Assembly (NCBI GenBank): GCA_013041995.1
Contig: JABDRA010000037.1
Location: forward strand, 1 to 6,352
From: Anderseniella sp.
Lineage (GTDB): Bacteria; Pseudomonadota; Alphaproteobacteria; Rhizobiales; Aestuariivirgaceae
Length of the DNA stretch: 6,352 nt
Direction of reading: 5' to 3'
In this document: piece after piece, positions 1 through 5,076 of the stretch
Position numbering within the stretch: position 1 is the first letter of the stretch
How the letters are laid out: each line of letters starts with the position of its first letter
Translations under genes and position numbers: made by a program
Notes under the pieces: generated by a model
Seen by the model: only the letters and a program-made list of their open reading frames with translations
Told to the model about the DNA's origin: nothing
Databases searched by the model: none

Positions 1-1
1 C

Positions 2-541
2 GCCTATCTTGGACTGCCACCAGATTCAACAAACAGGAAAGACTACCGGCAAGTTGGTGAACTTCTGAAAAAAATCCGTCCTTACGTAAAGACGTTTGAC
101 AATTACGCCTATCAGAGGATGCCGCAAAAAGAGTTCTGCGTGGCAACAACATGGGGCCCGGATGGTCTGCTCGCGATGTCCGGTGCCGCAGAAGCCAAGA
201 CCGGCGTTGTCCTTGATTTTTTCCTGCCGGAGGGAAAGGGCAAGTCAAATTTCTGGGTTGATGGCTGGATCATACCTGCCGATGCCAACAACGTTGAAGA
301 CGCGCATCTGTTCCTCAACTATGTGATGCGTCCGGAAGTGGCGGCCGGTGACAGCAACGCAACATGGTATGCATCTGCCAACATTGACGCCAAGCCGATG
401 ATCGACAAGGCGGTAACATCAAGTGCCGCCGCCTACCCGACGCCCGAACAGGTCACGGATATGTACACGCTAAATCCGTTGCCGCCCAAGGCTGAAAAAT
501 TCCGGACAAGAACCTGGACCGAGTTCAAGGCCGGAAGCTAG
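2..541 (+). CDS. potF: Polyamine ABC transporter periplasmic substrate-binding protein, PotF-type (C-terminal part; 5' truncated by window)
   Basis: Periplasmic binding protein that captures putrescine or a related polyamine and delivers it to the PotGHI importer. Only the last 179 residues are in the window. The frame is open from base 2 with no start, so the gene begins upstream; E. coli PotF is about 370 aa, so roughly half is missing, including any signal peptide. Visible landmarks match PotF in order: YLGLPP at the left edge, a KIRPYV segment near residue 25, CVATTWGPD near 46-54, FWVDGW-IIPADANN near 84-97, FLNYVMRPEVAA, a WYASAN segment, and the C-terminal RTRTWTEFKAGS. W51, D54 and D87 (numbered from base 2) align with aromatic and acidic positions that contact putrescine in E. 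coli PotF (Trp244, Asp247, Asp278, from memory). This supports a polyamine-like ligand rather than an anion or sugar. It is the first gene of a potFGHI-ordered set. The family is certain; the exact ligand is inferred. Confidence 0.93.
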   Translation, partial: AYLGLPPDSTNRKDYRQVGELLKKIRPYVKTFDNYAYQRMPQKEFCVATTWGPDGLLAMSGAAEAKTGVVLDFFLPEGKGKSNFWVDGWIIPADANNVEDAHLFLNYVMRPEVAAGDSNATWYASANIDAKPMIDKAVTSSAAAYPTPEQVTDMYTLNPLPPKAEKFRTRTWTEFKAGS

Positions 542-556
542 TTAGCAGCTGGTTGC

Positions 557-588
557 GATGGCGGCACCTTAGGCAGGGAGCCGCCATC
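557..588 (+). other. Intercistronic stem-loop between potF and potG
   Basis: A perfect 9-bp inverted repeat, GATGGCGGC (557-565) and GCCGCCATC (580-588), with a 14-base loop, begins 15 bases after the potF stop. No T-run follows, so it does not look like a full intrinsic terminator. In binding-protein-dependent transporters such as malE-malF, a stem-loop after the binding-protein gene protects the upstream mRNA and leads to more binding protein than membrane components. That role is inferred here from position and structure only. A partial-termination site is the alternative. Confidence 0.6.
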
Positions 589-618
589 ATCGCGCTGTTC
601 AGGCCGCATCAGAAAAAC

Positions 619-623
619 GAGGT
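619..623 (+). promoter_or_regulatory. Ribosome binding site of potG
   Basis: GAGGT lies 5 bases upstream of the ATG at 629. It supports that start over the in-frame ATG 19 codons downstream, which would remove residues just ahead of the nucleotide-binding fold. Confidence 0.6.
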
Positions 624-628
624 CCAAT

Positions 629-1774
629 ATGGCTGGTGATCCGACTGCCAGGGACGCACCATGGCTCGATACAGACGCAGAACCCATGGTCCGCGTCAGG
701 GGCGTTACGAAGAAATTCGGTGAAGTCACCGCTGTAAACAACATAGATCTCGACATTTACAAAGGCGAACTGTTTTGCCTGCTCGGTGGTTCGGGGTGCG
801 GCAAGACCACCCTGCTCAGAATGCTGGCCGGCTTTGAATCCCCCACAGCAGGGACCATCCTGATCGACGGCGCAGATATGTCGACCGTGCCTCCCTATGA
901 GCGTCCGACAAACATGATGTTCCAAAGTTATGCGCTATTTCCGCACATGACTGTTGAAAACAACATCGCTTTTGGGTTGAAGCAGGACAAACTGCCGGGC
1001 GATGAAATCGATCACAAGGTCCACGAGATACTCAAGCTGGTCGAACTTCAGGACTACAAGAAACGCAAACCACAACAACTGTCCGGCGGTCAGCGCCAGC
1101 GGGTGGCCCTTGCGCGGGCATTGGTCAAGGAGCCCAAACTTCTGCTGCTCGATGAACCGCTTGGCGCCCTCGACAAGAAACTGCGCGAGCAAACACAGTT
1201 TGAACTCGCCAACATTCAAGAGCAGGTCGGCATCACTTTCGTCGTTGTGACCCACGACCAGGAAGAAGCGATGACGCTCTCAAGCAGAATTGCCGTAATG
1301 GATGCCGGCAAGCTCGCACAGATCGGTACTCCGACCGAAATATATGAATTTCCGGAATCGCGCTTTGTCGCAGACTTCATCGGATCTGCGAACATTCTGG
1401 AAGGAAAGGTTACAGAAAACAGCCCGGACCATGTCCGTGTAGACAGCGAGCTTGGCGAAATTTACATCGATCATGGACAATCAGTGAAAGAAAACAGCCG
1501 GGTGTGGATAGCCATACGGCCGGAAAAGATCAAACTGAGCAAGACAGCACCTAAAAAAAGCAAACCCACCTCCAATCAGGCGGAGGGCAAGGTCGATAAT
1601 ATCGGGTATCTGGGCAACACCTCGATCTACAAAATTCGCCTGAAGGATGGCCTGATTGTTGATGTTACTGCACCCAATCAGGTCAGGCCAAGAAGCCGGA
1701 CACATCAGATCATGTGGGAGGACACCGTCTACCTAACCTGGGATCCGTCAAGCGCAATGTTGCTGCAAACATGA
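629..1774 (+). CDS. potG: Polyamine ABC transporter ATP-binding protein PotG
   Basis: Cytoplasmic ATPase of the polyamine importer, 381 aa (E. coli PotG is 377). All ABC motifs are intact: Walker A GGSGCGKT at 53-60, Q-loop with Q99 in FQSYALFPHMTV, signature LSGGQ at 151-155, Walker B LLLLDEP at 171-177, D-loop LGALD at 178-182, and switch H209 in VTHDQEEA. Residues from about 256 to the end form the regulatory TOBE region (IRPEKI at 296-301, IGYLGNTSIYKIRL near 325-338). A short lysine-rich linker (about 303-313) sits between the TOBE strands. The segments NMMFQSYALFPHMTVENNIAFGLKQDKLP are close to E. coli PotG, which favours PotG over a generic MalK/UgpC-type subunit. The start at 629 has a GAGGT ribosome site. 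The stop overlaps the next gene's start in an ATGA, implying translational coupling to potH. It follows potF after 87 bases. Confidence 0.96.
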   Translation: MAGDPTARDAPWLDTDAEPMVRVRGVTKKFGEVTAVNNIDLDIYKGELFCLLGGSGCGKTTLLRMLAGFESPTAGTILIDGADMSTVPPYERPTNMMFQSYALFPHMTVENNIAFGLKQDKLPGDEIDHKVHEILKLVELQDYKKRKPQQLSGGQRQRVALARALVKEPKLLLLDEPLGALDKKLREQTQFELANIQEQVGITFVVVTHDQEEAMTLSSRIAVMDAGKLAQIGTPTEIYEFPESRFVADFIGSANILEGKVTENSPDHVRVDSELGEIYIDHGQSVKENSRVWIAIRPEKIKLSKTAPKKSKPTSNQAEGKVDNIGYLGNTSIYKIRLKDGLIVDVTAPNQVRPRSRTHQIMWEDTVYLTWDPSSAMLLQT

Positions 1775-2733
1775 GCGATACGAGCAGAAACATGACACCG
1801 GAGCCGGCGGCCAGCCAAACAGGTCTGTTCCAGCAACTTGCCAGGCGCGTTCAGTCGCGGTGGCGGTCCATTATCGTGTTTGTACCCTATGTCTGGCTGT
1901 TGGTCTTTTTCCTGCTGCCGTTCTTCATAGTCGCCAAGATCAGTCTGGCAGAAATCGTCATAGCCAGCCCCCCATTCTCCGATATGATCGAATGGACTGA
2001 TGAGGGTGTCATGAACATCCGGCTGGTTTTTGACAATTTCATCTACATACTGACGGACAATCTGTACTACCGGACATACTTCAATTCGCTGAAGATCTCG
2101 ATCATTTCGACAATCGCCTGCCTGTTGATCGGCTACCCGATGGCCTATGGCATCGTTCGCTCGGGGCCGGTTGCAAAAAGGCTGTTGTTGTTCGCGATCA
2201 TTCTGCCGTTCTGGACTTCGTTCCTGCTGCGCGTATACGCGTGGATGGGTCTTCTGGCCGATCGCGGAACCATAAATAACCTGTTGATTTCATTAGGCCT
2301 GATCGATGAGCCCGTTCGCATGCTCTACACCGAGTTCGCGGTCTATATCGGCATCGTGTATACTTATCTGCCGTTCATGATCCTGCCGCTTTACGCCAAT
2401 ATGGAGCGGCTGGACAACACCTTGAACGAGGCCGCTGCAGACCTTGGCTCGCGGCCGGTGAATACGTTTCTGAAAGTCACCTTGCCATTGACAATACCGG
2501 GGATTGTTGCCGGTTCTTTGTTGGTGTTCATTCCAGCTACTGGCGAATACGTGATTCCCGATTTGCTTGGCGGCGGCAATGTACTGATGATCGGGCGTCT
2601 GCTTTTCAACGAGTTCTCCGCCAACACTGATTGGCCGGTTGCGTCGGCCGTTGCCATTGTGTTGCTGTTTCTGCTCGTATTGCCCATGACAATTTACCAG
2701 TACTTTCAGGGCAAGGCCACGGAGGAGCAATAA
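1771..2733 (+). CDS. potH: Polyamine ABC transporter permease PotH
   Basis: Inner-membrane permease, 320 aa (E. coli PotH is 317), which forms the translocation channel with PotI. About six membrane segments are visible: roughly 34-56, 105-129, 137-160, 187-208, 243-262 and 288-310. The cytoplasmic EAA loop that docks on PotG spans about 220-240 (EAAADLGSRPVNTFLKVTLP), with the conserved glycine at 226. Other PotH-like stretches are LPFWTSFLLRVYAWMG, AVYIGIVYTYLPFMILP, VFIPATGEYVIPDLLGG and DWPVASAVAIV. The start is placed at the ATG of the ATGA overlap with potG. An in-frame ATG at 1714 would add 19 residues buried in potG and gives a worse length match. There is no clear Shine-Dalgarno, as expected for a coupled start. 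The function is known from family membership; the substrate is inferred from potF. Confidence 0.95.
   Translation: MSDTSRNMTPEPAASQTGLFQQLARRVQSRWRSIIVFVPYVWLLVFFLLPFFIVAKISLAEIVIASPPFSDMIEWTDEGVMNIRLVFDNFIYILTDNLYYRTYFNSLKISIISTIACLLIGYPMAYGIVRSGPVAKRLLLFAIILPFWTSFLLRVYAWMGLLADRGTINNLLISLGLIDEPVRMLYTEFAVYIGIVYTYLPFMILPLYANMERLDNTLNEAAADLGSRPVNTFLKVTLPLTIPGIVAGSLLVFIPATGEYVIPDLLGGGNVLMIGRLLFNEFSANTDWPVASAVAIVLLFLLVLPMTIYQYFQGKATEEQ
2721..2727 (+). promoter_or_regulatory. Ribosome binding site of potI
   Basis: GGAGGAG, lying inside the last codons of potH, is 9 bases upstream of the potI ATG at 2737. It is a strong purine-rich site and fixes the potI start. Confidence 0.7.
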
Positions 2734-2736
2734 CCC

Positions 2737-3579
2737 ATGTATGGCAAGCGCTCCAGATTCCTCTCAGTCATGCTCGCTTTCGGCCTGGCGTTTTTCTACA
2801 TCCCCATCATTCTTCTGGTCATCTATTCGTTCAATTATTCAAAACTCGTACCTGTCTGGGGTGGATGGTCACTGCGCTGGTACGAAGTATTGTTCAAGTC
2901 GGAAGAAGTGTGGAATGCGGTTACGCTCAGCCTCCAGATAGCAGTCGTAAATGCAACATTCGCAACACTGTTGGGAACGCTTGCAGGTTTGGCGATGGTG
3001 CGGTTCGGCCGGTTCAAGGGGCGGACTTTGTTCGGCGGCATGCTGGTTGCGCCGCTGGTCATGCCGGAAGTGATAACAGGACTGTCACTACTGGTCTTGT
3101 TCATTACACTAAAACAGTTGATCGGCTGGCCCGCAGAGCGCGGATTTACAACTATTACGATCGCGCATATTACCTTTTCTTTGTCCTACGTGGCTGTGAT
3201 TGTTCAGGCACGTTTGACCGGGATGGGCCAAACCCTCGAGGAAGCGGCATCAGACCTCGGCGCCAAGCCGTTCAAAGTCCTGACCGCGATTACACTTCCG
3301 CGTCTTGCTCCGGGAATGATAAGCGGCTGGCTTCTGGCTTTCACCCTGTCACTGGACGATCTGGTGATTGCCAGTTTTGTTACAGGGCCGGGCGCGAACA
3401 CCTTGCCAATCCTGATCTTTTCACGAATTCGACTGGGGCTGCGCCCCGATATCAATGCGCTCGCGACAATCATCATCCTGTTTGTTGCCGTATGCGTCGC
3501 AATAGCGGCATTGCTCATGTTCTACCAACAAAAGCGCCAGGACCTTGATCAACAAATTGCAGATCAGGGCAGCGCATAA
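2737..3579 (+). CDS. potI: Polyamine ABC transporter permease PotI
   Basis: Second inner-membrane permease of the importer, 280 aa (E. coli PotI is 281). It begins 3 bases after the potH stop. The protein has an N-terminal membrane segment at about 8-31 ending in VIYSFNYSK, further segments near 62-88, 98-127, 138-158, 190-215 and 242-264, and the EAA loop at about 168-188 (EEAASDLGAKPFKVLTAITLP) with its glycine at 175. The stretch LSLDDLVIASFVTGPGANTLPILIFSRIR followed by DINALAT is highly characteristic of PotI/PotC permeases. The C-terminus is a short charged, glutamine-rich tail. It is the last gene of the operon in this window; the next gene is on the opposite strand and converges on it. 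Confidence 0.95.
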   Translation: MYGKRSRFLSVMLAFGLAFFYIPIILLVIYSFNYSKLVPVWGGWSLRWYEVLFKSEEVWNAVTLSLQIAVVNATFATLLGTLAGLAMVRFGRFKGRTLFGGMLVAPLVMPEVITGLSLLVLFITLKQLIGWPAERGFTTITIAHITFSLSYVAVIVQARLTGMGQTLEEAASDLGAKPFKVLTAITLPRLAPGMISGWLLAFTLSLDDLVIASFVTGPGANTLPILIFSRIRLGLRPDINALATIIILFVAVCVAIAALLMFYQQKRQDLDQQIADQGSA

Positions 3580-3592
3580 TACCAAAGGCGCC

Positions 3593-3651
3593 CGCCTGAA
3601 TGAGTTTTGCCAGCAAAACCAGTAAATTGGTCAAATGGTTCTATTCAGGCG
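3593..3651. terminator. Convergent-gene inverted repeats, possible bidirectional transcription end
   Basis: The 61-base gap between potI and the converging Rieske gene contains nested symmetry. An outer 9-bp repeat CGCCTGAAT (3593-3601) pairs with ATTCAGGCG (3643-3651), whose right arm runs into the Rieske stop codon and final codons. An inner hairpin pairs GTTTTG (3604-3609) with CAAAAC (3614-3619). Neither is followed by a convincing T-run on either strand, so this is not a textbook intrinsic terminator. The position between two convergent 3' ends makes a transcription-end or mRNA-end function the likeliest role. Confidence 0.35.
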
Positions 3652-4909
3652 CAAGTGACGCCAGCAGCTTGTTGTTGTTGATTTCCAGGCATCCTTGCTC
3701 TGGTGGCTCGGATTGCCGCAGGACAGGCATAATGGCGCGCAACTGGTCGTGATACTGCTTTACGCCATACTCCAGGTCAGACAGGATGAAACCCTGAAAC
3801 CCGCTGGAATGAGCCGCTTCGTTAGACCACACGGTCAACTGGATGTCTTCTACGGCAGTATCGTTGTCGATGCGTTCAGACAGATAGCGCGCCGCCCGAA
3901 TGTGCCGGTTGAAGGTTGCATCGCCGGCTTCTGAAAGCGGCATGCCATAGGCGCCACCACGCAACACCGTCTTGTCGGTTGCTATCGGGAACTCCTGATA
4001 GAAGCCCAAACCATCCGGGTAGAAATACAAGACCTGGTTCGGGAACATGCCAATATAGAGCCACGCCCGGCGGTGGCTTTCCGGCAGGTAATCAACTTCC
4101 GGCAGGACACTGTTATAGGCGCGCACCGACCACAGTCTGTTGGTCTCATCCTTGAACGGACCGAAAGAGCGGGTCGTGCCGCCTTGCCAGTGTTCGTCGA
4201 AATAGTTGTTGCCGTACAGATCCTGCAATCCGGGATGTGCCATTGGCACATGATAGCCCTCATTGTCGACGTCTCGAACACACTTCCAGTTGGCCCCTAT
4301 TTCCTGGGACCAGAAACTGTTGCGGGTCGGCACCGCCTCGGCTGAGCGGTACAGCGCAATCTCGGCTTCATGGCGGGCCAGGATGTCCGCCACCGCCGGT
4401 TGCGGGCCCGGTTGAAACCTGACGAATACAAATCCGTGCCAGATTTCAAACTCCACCGGCACAAGACCGTGCTCGACCGGATCAAGCGTTGGCACTGCCT
4501 TGGGTTGCGCGACCGTTCGCAGCGTGCCGTCCAGGTTAAAGGACCAGCCATGGAACGGGCATACCATTGCCGAACCGCAGGTCCCGGTTTCGTTGACCAC
4601 CACCCGTGACCCGCGATGGCGGCACACATTGTGGAAAGCGCGTATTTCATTGTCCTTGCCACGCACGATGATGGCGCGCTCTCCTGCAACGTCGAAGCAG
4701 AAGTAATTTCCAGGTTCAGGTGCATTGCTGACATGGCCCGCCAGTTGCCAGTGGCGCCGGAACAGCACGTCGCGTTCCAGCTCCAGCTGTTCATGGTTGG
4801 TGTATGCCCAGGCAGGCAGTCCGCTGCGGTCCCATTGCTCGGGCGCACCGCTGATTTGTGACTTGTCAAGCGCAGGCGGTGCGCCGTTGAAGCTTTCCAT
4901 CCGGGTCAT
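3641..4909 (-). CDS. Rieske-type non-heme iron oxygenase, catalytic (alpha) subunit; substrate unknown, quaternary-amine oxygenase-like
   Basis: Ring-hydroxylating-dioxygenase family oxygenase, 422 aa. The N-terminal Rieske domain has the [2Fe-2S] ligands C96-x-H98 and C117-x2-H120 (CRHRGS, then CPFHGW). The C-terminal catalytic domain has H220 and H225 in NEGYHVPMAH and D355 in VEDIQL as the probable mononuclear Fe ligands. E217, three residues before H220, sits at the electron-bridging position that is aspartate in naphthalene dioxygenase; carnitine oxygenase CntA is known to use glutamate there. The C-terminal SSGFQGFILSDLEYGVKQYHD segment resembles the alpha-only oxygenases acting on quaternary amines (CntA, GbcA, Stc2 types). 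I cannot assign the substrate. No beta subunit or reductase is visible, so electrons must come from a partner elsewhere. The ATG at 4909 is chosen because AAAGG lies 8 bases upstream; an in-frame TTG at 4927 would add 6 residues without a ribosome site, and an ATG at 4900 is also possible. The gene converges on potI. Confidence 0.9.
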   Translation of the reverse strand: MTRMESFNGAPPALDKSQISGAPEQWDRSGLPAWAYTNHEQLELERDVLFRRHWQLAGHVSNAPEPGNYFCFDVAGERAIIVRGKDNEIRAFHNVCRHRGSRVVVNETGTCGSAMVCPFHGWSFNLDGTLRTVAQPKAVPTLDPVEHGLVPVEFEIWHGFVFVRFQPGPQPAVADILARHEAEIALYRSAEAVPTRNSFWSQEIGANWKCVRDVDNEGYHVPMAHPGLQDLYGNNYFDEHWQGGTTRSFGPFKDETNRLWSVRAYNSVLPEVDYLPESHRRAWLYIGMFPNQVLYFYPDGLGFYQEFPIATDKTVLRGGAYGMPLSEAGDATFNRHIRAARYLSERIDNDTAVEDIQLTVWSNEAAHSSGFQGFILSDLEYGVKQYHDQLRAIMPVLRQSEPPEQGCLEINNNKLLASLAPE

Positions 4910-4917
4910 CAGAAATG

Positions 4918-4922
4918 CCTTT
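4918..4922 (-). promoter_or_regulatory. Ribosome binding site of the Rieske oxygenase gene
   Basis: On the minus strand AAAGG lies 8 bases upstream of ATG 4909. It decides between this start and the upstream in-frame TTG at 4927, which lacks such a site. Confidence 0.45.
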
Positions 4923-4929
4923 GTCAAAC

Positions 4930-4943
4930 TGAACGGTCATTCA
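4930..4943. promoter_or_regulatory. Second, imperfect dyad near the predicted Rieske transcription start
   Basis: TGAACGGTCATTCA has TGAA and TTCA arms with one further inner pair, giving 5 of 7 matching pairs. The shape recalls TetR-family operators. It overlaps the end of the proposed -10 box and the predicted start point, a repressor-compatible position. It is short and imperfect and could be chance. Confidence 0.2.
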
Positions 4944-4972
4944 ACATAGCATCATTATTGCAATGATGACAA
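4943..4972 (-). promoter_or_regulatory. Candidate sigma-70-type promoter of the Rieske oxygenase gene
   Basis: On the minus strand TTGTCA (4972-4967, 5 of 6 to the -35 consensus) is followed after 18 bases by TATGTT (4948-4943, 4 of 6 to the -10 consensus). Transcription would begin near 4936, giving a leader of roughly 27 bases that includes the AAAGG ribosome site. The spacer is filled by a dyad, listed separately. Assigned from consensus matching by eye only. Confidence 0.4.
4950..4968. promoter_or_regulatory. Dyad-symmetric candidate operator in the Rieske promoter
   Basis: The inverted repeat CATCATT (4950-4956) and AATGATG (4962-4968) is perfect, with a 5-base spacer (ATTGC). It lies between the proposed -35 and -10 boxes of the Rieske gene, where a helix-turn-helix regulator could repress or, as in MerR-type promoters, re-align the elements. 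No regulator gene is visible in the window, so the protein that binds is unknown. Confidence 0.4.
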
Positions 4973-4990
4973 TTCAGGATTTGCATAATT

Positions 4991-5039
4991 GCCGGTGCAA
5001 CGACAAGCAACCGGCCTCAAATCTGCTCAAGAAGGCCGG
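4991..5039 (-). other. Overlapping, mutually exclusive GC-rich hairpins downstream of ligA
   Basis: In the ligA-to-Rieske gap, CCGGCCT (5011-5017) can pair with AGGCCGG (5033-5039), a 7-bp stem with a 15-base loop. Alternatively GCCGGTGC (4991-4998) can pair with GCAACCGGC (5007-5015), an 8-bp stem with one bulged A and an 8-base loop. Both stems use bases 5011-5015, so only one can form. No T-run follows on the minus strand. This is probably part of the ligA mRNA 3' end; an attenuator-like switch is possible but unsupported beyond topology. Confidence 0.35.
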
Positions 5040-5046
5040 ATAAACC

Positions 5047-5060
5047 AGGGTCCTGACCCT
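5047..5060. repeat. Short perfect palindromic hairpin after ligA
   Basis: AGGGTC-CT-GACCCT is a 6-bp perfect inverted repeat with a 2-base centre (or 5 bp with a 4-base loop), 17 bases beyond the ligA stop. With the larger hairpins at 4991-5039 it could define the ligA transcript end. On the minus strand it is followed by GGTTTA, not a real U-tract. It may also be a copy of a dispersed palindromic repeat, which one window cannot show. Confidence 0.35.
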
Positions 5061-5076
5061 AAACAATTACAGCGAT

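Noticed and set aside
1714..1770. Upstream ATG at 1714 as the potH start
   Set aside because: It lies deep in potG, has no ribosome site, and adds 19 residues (MGGHRLPNLG...) that do not look like a PotH N-terminus. The ATGA overlap at 1771 gives the expected length.
2293..2730. Antisense open frame opposite potH
   Set aside because: It encodes no recognisable domain and lies fully antisense to a well-conserved permease.
2631..3548. A 305-codon open frame on the + strand overlapping potH and potI
   Set aside because: It is out of frame with both permeases. Its translation is rich in Arg, His and Cys with no membrane or domain pattern, while the overlapping frames are clear PotH and PotI.
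4297..4869. A 190-codon open frame on the - strand inside the Rieske gene
   Set aside because: It is a shifted frame of the Rieske coding sequence. The real frame carries all metal-ligand motifs, and this one is Arg/Ser/Thr-rich low-information sequence.
4922..4927. TTGACA on the minus strand as a -35 box
   Set aside because: It matches consensus perfectly, but a matching -10 would fall inside the Rieske coding sequence, past the start codon with the ribosome site. It is probably coincidental.
4957..4964. ATTGCAAT palindrome as a separate site
   Set aside because: It is only 8 bases and contained within the larger 4950-4968 dyad. There is no independent support.
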